A program made the translations under genes and the position numbers. From Flavobacterium sp. LHD-85 (GTDB lineage Bacteria > Bacteroidota > Bacteroidia > Flavobacteriales > Flavobacteriaceae): DNA of 64,000 nt. The notes under the pieces are model-generated. The model had not been told where the DNA came from and ran no database searches. It saw nothing but the letters and a program-made list of their open reading frames with translations. This document shows, one piece after another, positions 34,450-43,313 of this stretch. The first letter of the stretch is position 1. Each line of letters begins with the position of its first letter. The stretch is from positions 1,054,001-1,118,000 of the forward strand of contig NZ_JAVFVR010000001.1 in NCBI RefSeq assembly GCF_030929595.1. Direction: 5' to 3'.

Positions 34450-35625
34450 TTACTTAAAGTAATAAGCTCCTGAACGGTCAGGATTTATTCGGATGGTTTT
34501 AAAGTATTCTGAAGGAGATTTTCCGGTGTGTTTTATAAATGCTCTGAAACAAGTGGTTCGAGATTTAAAACCAGATCCCCAAGCCATACCCTCTAAGGAC
34601 AAATCTTTCCATTCAGGATCGTTTATTTTGTCTTTGAAATATTCAATTCTTTTAAGATTTACATAGTCCTGAAAATGAAGCCCAAATTCTGAATTAATCA
34701 AATTGGATAAGTGATGAACTGATATTCCGGTTTCGTCAGACAAATCTCTAATTACAAAATCTTTCTTCAAAAACAGATTTTTAGAATTTAGCTCATAATC
34801 TAATTTTAAAAGGTATTCTTCTCTTTTCTCAAGAGTAAGTTCGTTTACAATCGGAAGCGTATTTTTTGTTTCTTTTGTTTTTACTGCTAATGTATTATCG
34901 ACAACAAAATCGAATGTCTCTTCTTCGTCAAGAAAAATTTGCGGTCTGAAATAAAGCCATCCAACAGTAAAAAACAATACCGAAGAAATTAACACATAGC
35001 AGGAAAGATCTGTTGCTTCTACTTTTTGCAATAAAAAATGATGCACAAAAAGTGCCGAAAACAAAAACAAAATCATGAGATTGTATACTCTAATCCAGTT
35101 TATTACTTTACTATGGTGAAATTGGTTTCCTTTAAATTTTTTCAGATCATAGTTTAAAATCAACATGGTTTGAAAAAACACATAGAAAAGCCAAATCGTC
35201 AATGTTAAAACAGAAAATGGATTTTTGATTAGTCCTGCAATATAATCGACTGCTTTTATATTGGTATAACTTCCAACATAAACAACTAGCGTTAAAAAGA
35301 AATAAATAGCAAAAGGCACAAAATGAAGCCAGTCGTATTTTCTGAAACTTTTATTTAATGATAAAATATTTCTAACATACAAAAATGAACATGGGGCGGT
35401 TAAAAATATAAATGCTTTTGTAATAGTAAGGAGATCTGGGAAATTTTTAAATAAATTGGCCGAAAGATAAAAATTGTAGATACTTACTACCGCCAGACTC
35501 AGCAGAAACATTCCCAAAAAGAAACTTTTCGAGTAATTTTTTTTGGAAAATAAAACCATAATCGCAGTGGCTAGCCCAGCAATAGTGGCTATAAAAAAGA
35601 ATAGGGAAAGTAAAATATCGATCAT
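34450..35625 (-). CDS. Membrane-spanning AraC-family transcriptional regulator
   Basis: A 391-residue protein. The first ~235 residues hold about seven hydrophobic segments. The C-terminal ~110 residues are an AraC/XylS double helix-turn-helix domain: VRDLSDETGISVHHLSNLINSEF and GFKSRTTCFRAFIKHTG-KSPSEY. It would sense a membrane or periplasmic signal and bind DNA while anchored. It is a candidate regulator of the neighbouring envelope genes; the palindromic sites near 46.2-46.4 kb would be one place to look, though AraC proteins usually bind direct repeats. Confidence 0.92.
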   Translation of the reverse strand: MIDILLSLFFFIATIAGLATAIMVLFSKKNYSKSFFLGMFLLSLAVVSIYNFYLSANLFKNFPDLLTITKAFIFLTAPCSFLYVRNILSLNKSFRKYDWLHFVPFAIYFFLTLVVYVGSYTNIKAVDYIAGLIKNPFSVLTLTIWLFYVFFQTMLILNYDLKKFKGNQFHHSKVINWIRVYNLMILFLFSALFVHHFLLQKVEATDLSCYVLISSVLFFTVGWLYFRPQIFLDEEETFDFVVDNTLAVKTKETKNTLPIVNELTLEKREEYLLKLDYELNSKNLFLKKDFVIRDLSDETGISVHHLSNLINSEFGLHFQDYVNLKRIEYFKDKINDPEWKDLSLEGMAWGSGFKSRTTCFRAFIKHTGKSPSEYFKTIRINPDRSGAYYFK

Positions 35626-35705
35626 TTTTTTAAGCTTAATTTAGTAACGTTAATTCTCTTAAAATCTTAAAAATAGAATACGATGGGGGCGTACGCATGA
35701 AGAAA

Positions 35706-35744
35706 AAGAATTGTACTTGCCGAAGTGTGGCAAGTGCAATTCTT
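35706..35744 (-). terminator. Terminator after the DUF4136 gene
   Basis: 16-bp arms 35706-35721 and 35729-35744 (one mismatch) with a 7-nt loop; on the minus strand the stem is followed by TTTTTCT. Confidence 0.82.
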
Positions 35745-35754
35745 CATTTTTTAG

Positions 35755-36333
35755 TTATTTTTTAACTGCTCCAGGAGGGAAACCAGTTAATATTTTTTTT
35801 ATTGCATCGTTGATGAATTGTTCAGGATTATCTGGTCTGCTGTCAATTTCAGCATTTCCGATTCCTTGCCAAACCAGTTTATCTGTCTTGGTAGATACAA
35901 TGTCTATTACCAATGAGCCATCAACATAATCGTAGGTATTAAATGTTGTGTTAGCACCGCCCATCATAGCACCGCCTCCCCAATATCCGTATGGACGATA
36001 CATTCCGCCATAACCGTAAAAATCTGTATTAGCACTAACCGATGTTTTATTTTTTAGGATAGAAACGGCATTAACTTTTAAATCAGGATTGCTAGATTCT
36101 GTAAATCCTTTTGCCAGCATTTCATTTCGGATTGCTTTTGCAACACGATCAACATTTAACTGATTTACTTGGCCTTGCTGCGCTTTTAAGTCATAAACCG
36201 CAAAAGTTTTGTATTCGCTGAAGTTAGCAGAATGATCATAATCAGTTGTAACTTTTACAGTTGGAGCGCAACTGTAAAACAAACCCAAAAATAAGATTGG
36301 GATTATACGAAGACTTGTTCTTTTAATATTCAT
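35755..36333 (-). CDS. DUF4136 lipoprotein
   Basis: A 192-residue protein with a lipoprotein signal ending in GLFYSC (Cys22). The DUF4136 pattern is clear: VTTDYDHSANFSEYKTFAV near the start, a Gly/Tyr-rich centre (YGYGGMYRPYGYWGGG) and LVIDIVSTKTDKLVWQGIGN toward the end. The domain resembles penicillin-binding-protein activator folds, but its function is unknown. It has its own -7 box at 36479-36486 and a strong terminator, so it is probably monocistronic. Confidence 0.9.
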   Translation of the reverse strand: MNIKRTSLRIIPILFLGLFYSCAPTVKVTTDYDHSANFSEYKTFAVYDLKAQQGQVNQLNVDRVAKAIRNEMLAKGFTESSNPDLKVNAVSILKNKTSVSANTDFYGYGGMYRPYGYWGGGAMMGGANTTFNTYDYVDGSLVIDIVSTKTDKLVWQGIGNAEIDSRPDNPEQFINDAIKKILTGFPPGAVKK

Positions 36334-36637
36334 GTTGTGGTATTTATTAAATTAATAATTAAATCAGTTTAACTCGAATGTATTAAAATCAAAAAAATCT
36401 TGAACGAAGGGGGCTAAAACGTATCAATAATTGCTAAAATGGCACAAACCTTTACTAAACAATTACTTAGATCACTCTCAAAGATAAATTATTTTATTTA
36501 ATTAACAGTATTAAATAAATAAAATCTTACTTTGCTGTTTTGCAATCTATTTTGTTCAAAAATTTAAGTTTTTTTAAAGTTTTATTTACTTTGTACAACT
36601 ACATATTTGTTCTTCTTTTCTTTTAGATTATAAAGAA
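36334..36637. other. Intergenic gap between the DUF2252 and DUF4136 genes
   Basis: The 304-bp AT-rich gap carries a minus-strand -7 box at 36479-36486 and no ORF. It separates the seven-gene sulfatase run from the distal envelope genes. No copy of the TGTTTCA/TGAAACA palindrome was seen. Confidence 0.5.
36479..36486 (-). promoter_or_regulatory. -7 promoter element for the DUF4136 gene
   Basis: TATCTTTG on the minus strand, about 146 bp before the ATG. It matches TAnnTTTG exactly; a -33 TTG is not obvious. Confidence 0.5.
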
Positions 36638-38038
36638 TCAAATTTCTGCAGCTATAGGCAATTTTCCATGTTTTATCGCTTCCAGCATTTTATTGTAATC
36701 CGATTCGTTTTGATCGGCATATAAAACTGAAAATTCTGAAACGGCATCTGCAAATTCGTTCGAATCTCCGATATAACCCGAAATTACTGAAGGATCTCCC
36801 GAACGTGCATGAGCTCTTGCAAGTGCCCATCCGCAGGCTTTGGCATATTCTGCCATATTTTTAGGTTTCATCACTTCTAGAATTGGTTTTACTTTGGCGT
36901 CTCTAAGCTGACGAATGTAGAAGAACCTATTTTTACTGTCGTCTGTCCAACCCAAAAACATATCCGATGCAGACTGCATTAACTTTTGTCCCATTACAAT
37001 TCTCTCACCCTGATGATAGTATTTTCCTTTTATTTTTACATTCCCTTCTAAAACACTTTTTCGGGCCTCTTTAAACTGTAAAAAAATCGGTTCTCCAGTT
37101 GCAGACATCAATAGGCTAATGCCACACAATGTACCCACACTGCCTACACCCACTACTTTTATAACGATGTCATGAAGCATATATCGGCTTAACAAAATCT
37201 GCTTTTCTTCTGAAAGCGATTCTAGATATCTATTATGGATAATTTCGCCCTCTTTAGCCACTTGCTTTTCAAGCTCTCCGCTTGGGTGAAATATCAAAGG
37301 CGGATCATCTTTTATGCGAGCTCTAGCGCCATCAAAATAAGTCATCTTTGCAAACTCCTTTTCGTGAGCGGTATACTCTGATGCTTTTTTAATTCTTTTC
37401 TGGTCAAATTCTTTAAATTCTTTATCTCCGCTTAATTCAATCAGTTCTGCTAAATCAATATCTGCATACCAAATTTGAAGAGCCGATAATTTACTGTAAT
37501 CCAACATATGCCGTTTATAACTATCCGCAACATGCCAAGCAAATTCTTTGCAATTTTTATTTGAAAATTTTCGCCATCTTCCCGCGATCACAAAACTGGC
37601 AGCGAGTCTTTTTACATCCCATTCCCAAGGGCCAGGAAATGTTTCGTCAAAATCATTTATATCAAAAACCAACTTACGTTCTGGAGTTGCAAATCCGCCA
37701 AAATTCATCAAATGACAATCACCGCAAAGCTGCAGATTTATTCCAGATACAGGAGTATGAACCAAATCGGCAGCCATAATGGCAGCAGCGCCTCTGTAAA
37801 ATGCAAAAGGAGACTCCATCATTCTTCTGTATCGAATAGGCAGCAGACTTTCAACTCTTCCCTCACTAGTCTGAATTAAAATATCTACAGGATCTTTTCG
37901 GTTTTTGAAAGAATTCCATTCCTTGTGTTTCTCCAAAGGAATTTTCTTTCTAATCGAAGCTCCTTTTTCATAACGTTCTGCCTTTGACGCTATCGGATTA
38001 AATGGGGTTTCGGCTATATGTTTTGAATCTTGACTCAT
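36638..38038 (-). CDS. DUF2252 protein with kinase/phosphotransferase-like motifs
   Basis: A 466-residue cytoplasmic protein of the DUF2252 family. LCGDCHLMNFGG followed by VFDINDFDE and WEWDVKRLAASF resembles the catalytic loop and metal-binding Asp of aminoglycoside-phosphotransferase-type kinases. The C-terminal AKACGWALARAHARSG is a further family landmark. No signal peptide is present, unlike the other products of this operon. It is the last gene of the sulfatase run, 11 bp after the third DUF1254 gene. The substrate is unknown. Confidence 0.85.
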   Translation of the reverse strand: MSQDSKHIAETPFNPIASKAERYEKGASIRKKIPLEKHKEWNSFKNRKDPVDILIQTSEGRVESLLPIRYRRMMESPFAFYRGAAAIMAADLVHTPVSGINLQLCGDCHLMNFGGFATPERKLVFDINDFDETFPGPWEWDVKRLAASFVIAGRWRKFSNKNCKEFAWHVADSYKRHMLDYSKLSALQIWYADIDLAELIELSGDKEFKEFDQKRIKKASEYTAHEKEFAKMTYFDGARARIKDDPPLIFHPSGELEKQVAKEGEIIHNRYLESLSEEKQILLSRYMLHDIVIKVVGVGSVGTLCGISLLMSATGEPIFLQFKEARKSVLEGNVKIKGKYYHQGERIVMGQKLMQSASDMFLGWTDDSKNRFFYIRQLRDAKVKPILEVMKPKNMAEYAKACGWALARAHARSGDPSVISGYIGDSNEFADAVSEFSVLYADQNESDYNKMLEAIKHGKLPIAAEI

Positions 38039-38049
38039 ATCGATGATAG

Positions 38050-39519
38050 CTATTTTACCTCTTTAATGTCATCCATTTTCCAGCTTTTATCAAAATAAGC
38101 TTTTGTTGGTCCATAGAAACGCATATAAGTAAACCAATGTTTTCCTGGTAAAGTTTGCACCCAGTTTTTCTCTTTTCCAGCTGGTGCTTTTGGTCCAAAA
38201 TACAAATCGACAGAACCGTCACTGTTTTTTATCAAATCTTTTCGAGAAGACAAATCGCCACTTTGTTGCGGATTATCAATCAAACAGCGTGTTGCCGAAT
38301 CATAAACCGTAACAGACCAAAAATTGACTGCTGGTGGATTTGCTGGTATATTTAGGGTATAATTTTTTCCTCCATCCAACCAATTTCCTTGATTATCATA
38401 ATAAGCCCCCAAATAAGCCTGTCCTACATTTGGCGTTTTCGTAATCATTGCCTTAGAATATCCTGTTGCTTCGTAAAAATAAGAGGCACGCTCAAAAAAC
38501 TCGTCATAATTCTCATCGCGCTGTGATGGATTTTTAATAATCATAACATAATCCCATTTCTTGTCTGGCCAGTGTTTTACATCTGCAAAACGTTTACTAA
38601 ATGAATTCGCCATTGCCATTTGCTGTCCTTTAGTGGCTGCATCAATTAGAATTTTTTTCTGACGCTCGTCTGGCGCAAAAGGTTTTCCTTTTTCTATGCC
38701 TAAATTTTTAAGCCAAGCTGTAAAAAATCGATCGCGATCTTCAACAGGCTCAACTTGTAAAATAGCATGAAGGCGTTCCCAATAAGCAATCCCAATTGGT
38801 TGATTTCCCAGCCATTTTTTCCCTGCTGGCGGGCTTACTATTTTGGTTTGAGTTGGATTATCACGTTTCGAATATGGATAAATCTTTACCTTTTTTACAA
38901 TGTCTTCTGTTGATTTTGGATCAGGATCTAACGAACGAATTCCAAAAAACATATTCATTGTATTGCACGGAACAATAAAATATCCTGCTGGTTTTAAATC
39001 TTTCATTGTTGGTGGCACTAATAAATACTTGCCGCCTTTGCCTTTATCTGGTCCCATTTCACCAATTACGGCTTGCTCACGTTGCCAGAAATCTCCAAGT
39101 CCTCCGGCAGTATGACCAGCAGGCATTTCAAGAACTGTCGGCCCATTTGTTGCCAAATCGATAAAAGACATTATATAAGGTGTTGTCGCGTTAGCAGTAA
39201 GAATTCCTATACGATCATTGTATGAGTTATAAAAAACAAGATCGTTACTAGACGCTTTAAATTGATTATAATGCACATTTTGCCATTCTGCGAAAGTTAC
39301 AATTGGCAATGCCCACAAATAACATTGTGTTGCCTGCTGCAAATCCATTTCGTCAAACAGTTTAGGAATAGATTCTTTAGATGGCAGCTCACCATCCATT
39401 TTTATTTCAGTTCCAGATGATGCAACTGCTGTTGATGAAGTTTCTGATGTTTCTTTCTTACATCCAATATTTAAAATAAGAGAGATTCCAACAACAATAA
39501 TTAAGCATTTATTTTTCAT
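38050..39519 (-). CDS. DUF1254/DUF1214 lipoprotein C
   Basis: A 489-residue lipoprotein; the signal ends in ILNIGCKKE. The N-terminal DUF1254 part includes WALPIVTFAEWQN and a CYLWALP start, and the C-terminal DUF1214 part includes NFWSVTVYDSATRCLIDN, YFGPKAPAGKEKNW and MRFYGPTKAYFDKSW. Start ATG 39519 is chosen because it begins the lipoprotein signal. It is the third of three consecutive paralogues and closest to copy A in its C-terminal wording. The family has no established enzymatic activity; it is predicted to be periplasmic or surface-exposed. Confidence 0.9.
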   Translation of the reverse strand: MKNKCLIIVVGISLILNIGCKKETSETSSTAVASSGTEIKMDGELPSKESIPKLFDEMDLQQATQCYLWALPIVTFAEWQNVHYNQFKASSNDLVFYNSYNDRIGILTANATTPYIMSFIDLATNGPTVLEMPAGHTAGGLGDFWQREQAVIGEMGPDKGKGGKYLLVPPTMKDLKPAGYFIVPCNTMNMFFGIRSLDPDPKSTEDIVKKVKIYPYSKRDNPTQTKIVSPPAGKKWLGNQPIGIAYWERLHAILQVEPVEDRDRFFTAWLKNLGIEKGKPFAPDERQKKILIDAATKGQQMAMANSFSKRFADVKHWPDKKWDYVMIIKNPSQRDENYDEFFERASYFYEATGYSKAMITKTPNVGQAYLGAYYDNQGNWLDGGKNYTLNIPANPPAVNFWSVTVYDSATRCLIDNPQQSGDLSSRKDLIKNSDGSVDLYFGPKAPAGKEKNWVQTLPGKHWFTYMRFYGPTKAYFDKSWKMDDIKEVK

Positions 39520-39552
39520 ATAATTTGTGTTTTTAATGTTATTACACACTTA

Positions 39553-40905
39553 TTATTTCTTTTCAATTGGAGCAGGAAACCATTTTTTATCTAGAACTTC
39601 ATTTTTCGAAACATAAAGACGTAGATTCAAAGAGAATCCTTTTCCTGCGGGAGTTGGCAACCAATTACTTTCAGGTACATTTTTAGGCAGAGCCGAAGCA
39701 AGCCAAATGCTTAAAGAGCCATCTGGATTTTTCTTTAAGTGCGAAACATTGTTTAAATTGTATCTTTTTAATTTATTATCAACCACTCTGTAATCAGGTA
39801 CGCTATACAATGTAATCGACCAAAATGCATTGACTGCTAAATCTGGCAACTGTTCTTTTGGAAACTTAATTTCATAAACTTTATCGCCACTCAACGGTTC
39901 TTTATTGCTGTCTGTAAGTCCAATAAAATAAATCGCTTCCTGAATTTGATTGGCCCATAAACCTCCATAATTGATGATGTCTCTGGCCATAATATTATCA
40001 CCAAATTTTCCAGCAACATACGATACAGACCAGCCTCCTTTTTGCGTGCCAAAACCTTTTGCTCCCGCTAAAAAGGCAGGAATTGCTTTTGTTTTCACTA
40101 CTTCATCAATATGAGCTTTGGCTTTATCATCTATTTTGGCATAATTACCAACTGCGATTGCTTTATCCTGATATTCTTTTGCTTTTGGATTAGTGTCTGG
40201 ATAAGAATTGATTACTTCTTCAACCTTGTCGAAAATTTCTCCAGCAATTGGTGCTTTTGGAGTAAATTCTGGAATTGTTATTGGAGGTTCTATTTTAATT
40301 CCATCAGGAACTGTTAAAGTAAATTGTTTTTGAAGTTTTTGTGCCACATCTGGAGTTCCTTTGAGCTCAACTCTTGCTAACATTTTAGCTTTATTTGATG
40401 GCAATTCGATTTTTACAGCATCGGATGGAATTGTAGGATTGGTACCTTTTAGAACTAATGCAAATTTACCGAAAGGCGTTTTAGGAAAATTGCGTTCGTT
40501 AATATTCACAATCACTTCTCCCCAGCCGTCCAATAATTGTGCGGTATAATAACGATTTGTAATTTTAGGTATATTTAAAACAACAGCATGAGCTGCATCA
40601 ACAGCAATCCAAGCTTCAAGATAAGCTACATCTAAATTTGGATTGACAAATTGTGCAGACCCAAGCGGGTTATATTTTATTTTATTATACCCCACTTTTT
40701 CTACATTTATATCATGATTCTCCTGTTGTATTACAAGATATCTTCCATATAAATAGGTATAGGCGTCAACAATATCTTGATCTGTCGGATTTATTAAATT
40801 TTCTGAAGCTGTCGCTGTATTGGTTGAAGTTGACACCTCTTTTTTACAGCCAATATTTAAAATCAGAGATATTACAGCTAAAATTATAAGAAATTTACTT
40901 TTCAT
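39553..40905 (-). CDS. DUF1254/DUF1214 lipoprotein B
   Basis: A 450-residue lipoprotein with signal ending in ILNIGCKKE, very like the signal of copy C. The DUF1254 part has DAYTYLYGRYLVIQQ, and the DUF1214 part has AFWSITLYSVPDYRVVDNKL and ALPKNVPESNWLPTP. It is more diverged than A and C (GKGFSLNLRLY replaces the RFYGP motif), so it may have a distinct partner role. It lies 32-33 bp from both paralogues, clearly in one transcript. Confidence 0.9.
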   Translation of the reverse strand: MKSKFLIILAVISLILNIGCKKEVSTSTNTATASENLINPTDQDIVDAYTYLYGRYLVIQQENHDINVEKVGYNKIKYNPLGSAQFVNPNLDVAYLEAWIAVDAAHAVVLNIPKITNRYYTAQLLDGWGEVIVNINERNFPKTPFGKFALVLKGTNPTIPSDAVKIELPSNKAKMLARVELKGTPDVAQKLQKQFTLTVPDGIKIEPPITIPEFTPKAPIAGEIFDKVEEVINSYPDTNPKAKEYQDKAIAVGNYAKIDDKAKAHIDEVVKTKAIPAFLAGAKGFGTQKGGWSVSYVAGKFGDNIMARDIINYGGLWANQIQEAIYFIGLTDSNKEPLSGDKVYEIKFPKEQLPDLAVNAFWSITLYSVPDYRVVDNKLKRYNLNNVSHLKKNPDGSLSIWLASALPKNVPESNWLPTPAGKGFSLNLRLYVSKNEVLDKKWFPAPIEKK

Positions 40906-40937
40906 AATGACTTATTTAATTAGAAATCAGATCATAA

Positions 40938-42386
40938 TTATTTCACTTCCGTCAAATCACCCATTTTCCAGGTTTTATCAAAAAATCCTTTTTCTGGGCC
41001 ATAAAAACGAGCCAATAACTCAAATTTTCCTTTTGGATCTGTTGGAACCCAGTTTGATTCTTTTCCTGCAGGTGCTTTTGCTCCAAAATAAATATCAACA
41101 GAACCATCGCTATTTTTCTGAATTCCTGGAGTGGTTGAAGCACGGCTAAAATATTTCATGCCTTTTATTAAAGCATGCGTTTCACGATCGTAAGCTGTTA
41201 CAGACCAATATAATTTTACAGGAACATTTGCTGGAAGATGCAATTGATACAGTTTTGAACCATCAAATTCCTGACCTTTATCGTCTTTAATTGTCATTAA
41301 ATAAAACTGCCCTGTACCTAAATGTTTAGCACTGAAATAAGCGATTGAGTAGCTTATTGCCCGTTCGCTTACCGGATAAATATTTGGAGCTGTATAATTG
41401 GACATTATTGCTTTTACAACATCTTGAGAAGCGGGTAATGCCCAGTTTGTACCGTCATAAAAAGGAGGAGTAAAAATTGCCTCATATTTACTGTCAATCC
41501 ATTTTCTGGCATCTTTTACGGCTATTTCCAGAATCTCTTTTGTTCGGGCATCTGCCTGAAAAGTTTTTCCTTTTTCAATTCCAATTGATTTTAAAAAATC
41601 AACCATAACCAAATCTCGGGTCAGCCAAGGTTCACGCTGTACAAACTGATTTAAGAGCTCGAAAAAATGAAAATTATATGGAATTGTATTGCTAAAATCG
41701 ACTTCAAGCAAATCGGTAAATTTTGTAGCTGCTGGATTTGATGCCTGAGAATAAGGATAAATTTTGATTCTCTTTCCATAATCAATCGCTCTTTTTAGAT
41801 CGGCTGGACTTCCGTCGGTAAGATTGGATCTAAGAATTGCAAAACCTGTATAGGTTGATGATGGCATTGGAATATATCCTGCTGGTATTTTATCTTTATA
41901 ATCTGGTGGCAAAATCAAATACTTTCCTCCCTTTCCTTTATCGACACCCGCCGGACCAATATCTTCAATTGCGGTTTGCCAGCCATCATCAAGACTTCCC
42001 GTTAAAGAAGACGCGCCTTCAGCATCTGGAATTTCTAACACAACAGGTCCTTTTCTAGTGTCATATAGCGGATTTATATAAACAACATCAGGATTTGGTG
42101 TTAATGTTTGATTTTTTGAATTTATTAATCCTGACCAATAAATGATCTCATTAAAATTACCTTTTGCAGCAGTTAAACTTTCATTAAGCAGTTCAAAATT
42201 TACAGCTGGCATTCCCCAAACAACAGCTTCTATTGCTCGATTATAAACTATCTGTTCATTTAGATTAGCTGGTTTGAAAGTACTTGAAACAGATTCTGCA
42301 GAAGCCGATTCCGTTTTTTCTGTCGAAGTTTTATTGCAAGAAATAAATAACGCAATAATAAAAAGTGAAATTATTTTAGTCTTCAT
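40938..42386 (-). CDS. DUF1254/DUF1214 lipoprotein A
   Basis: A 482-residue lipoprotein with signal ending in LFISCNKT. DUF1254 landmarks are AVVWGMPAVNFELL and LTPNPDVVYINPLYD; DUF1214 landmarks are YWSVTAYDRETHALI, YFGAKAPAGKESNW and ARFYGPEKGFFDKTW. It is the first of the three tandem paralogues, 54 bp after the outer-membrane barrel gene. Three different copies retained in one operon argue for separate roles rather than simple redundancy. Confidence 0.9.
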   Translation of the reverse strand: MKTKIISLFIIALFISCNKTSTEKTESASAESVSSTFKPANLNEQIVYNRAIEAVVWGMPAVNFELLNESLTAAKGNFNEIIYWSGLINSKNQTLTPNPDVVYINPLYDTRKGPVVLEIPDAEGASSLTGSLDDGWQTAIEDIGPAGVDKGKGGKYLILPPDYKDKIPAGYIPMPSSTYTGFAILRSNLTDGSPADLKRAIDYGKRIKIYPYSQASNPAATKFTDLLEVDFSNTIPYNFHFFELLNQFVQREPWLTRDLVMVDFLKSIGIEKGKTFQADARTKEILEIAVKDARKWIDSKYEAIFTPPFYDGTNWALPASQDVVKAIMSNYTAPNIYPVSERAISYSIAYFSAKHLGTGQFYLMTIKDDKGQEFDGSKLYQLHLPANVPVKLYWSVTAYDRETHALIKGMKYFSRASTTPGIQKNSDGSVDIYFGAKAPAGKESNWVPTDPKGKFELLARFYGPEKGFFDKTWKMGDLTEVK

Positions 42387-42439
42387 TTTATATAGTATTA
42401 AAAAAATTAAAATGATATTTTCTAAATTCTCATGGAAAA

Positions 42440-43243
42440 TTATTGCGGGAATATAAATGCCACCACCGCTCTTAATCCCCAGTCTGGTTTTATCGATTGA
42501 TGTCCAACAACCGGAATTAAAGGCATAACGGCAAATTGCATGGTTTGTCCTCCTAATTTTGTAATTGCACCAACATTTGGACTAACGGTTATAAGTGTCG
42601 TATTTCCTTGCCAGTTTTGGGTAATTTCTGAAGTGATTCCCAAACTTGCTCCGCTTTTATAACTGTGTGTTAGAAATAATTGTGTGTAAAACTGGTTAAA
42701 ATCGGCTCTATCGGCATTTCCTGCAACAGACCAAATTTGATTGGCCAGAAAACCAATAGAAAGTCCTTTTCCTTGATGCATGACCAAAACGCTTGGTCCA
42801 ATTCCGAATTTTTCTGTTCCTAAAAATTTTTCTGTCGCAGTTGGCACTAAAAAAGCAGGTCCAACTCCTAAGATGAGTCCTTTAGTTTTAGGAGCAAAAA
42901 ATGCTGTTACTGTTGCATCGCTTAAACCAAATTCATGTGTGTTTTCTCCCGTAACATCCTGCTGATCTACAACTGGAAGAATGTAACGAGTAATTAAGTT
43001 TAAATTTTCACTCAACTTAAAAGGAACAACGGGCTGAATATTGATCTGATATTTTATTCCGTTATAAGGGCCAATTCCATAAGTAAGATTATTTTGCAGT
43101 GGCACACTAATTAAGCTTGCCACAGGATTAGCCATTTTATCGGCTAGCTCTTGTGCGCTGTTACCCGGTTTTGCAGGTTCTTCCTGAGCAGAAATTGTAA
43201 AAGTGACAAGCATCAATGCTATTGCTAAAAAAGAATTTTTCAT
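42440..43243 (-). CDS. Outer-membrane barrel protein (neuromedin-U/transporter-like)
   Basis: A 267-residue protein with signal peptide ending at TISAQ. After a short linker (SAQELADKMANPVASLISVP) it forms alternating strands such as LNLITRYILPVV and LILGVGPAFLVPTA, and ends in a terminal phenylalanine strand (AFIFPQ). From memory, homologues are labelled neuromedin U or transporter, labels with no functional meaning. It probably forms the outer-membrane channel of the sulfatase operon. It lies between the HAD lipoprotein gene and DUF1254 copy A. Confidence 0.78.
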   Translation of the reverse strand: MKNSFLAIALMLVTFTISAQEEPAKPGNSAQELADKMANPVASLISVPLQNNLTYGIGPYNGIKYQINIQPVVPFKLSENLNLITRYILPVVDQQDVTGENTHEFGLSDATVTAFFAPKTKGLILGVGPAFLVPTATEKFLGTEKFGIGPSVLVMHQGKGLSIGFLANQIWSVAGNADRADFNQFYTQLFLTHSYKSGASLGITSEITQNWQGNTTLITVSPNVGAITKLGGQTMQFAVMPLIPVVGHQSIKPDWGLRAVVAFIFPQ

Positions 43244-43313
43244 ACGGCTTAAATTTATTTACTAAAAAAACTTCGACTCGTTAACTTTTATACTGCAAAC
43301 AATTCTTTTTTAT

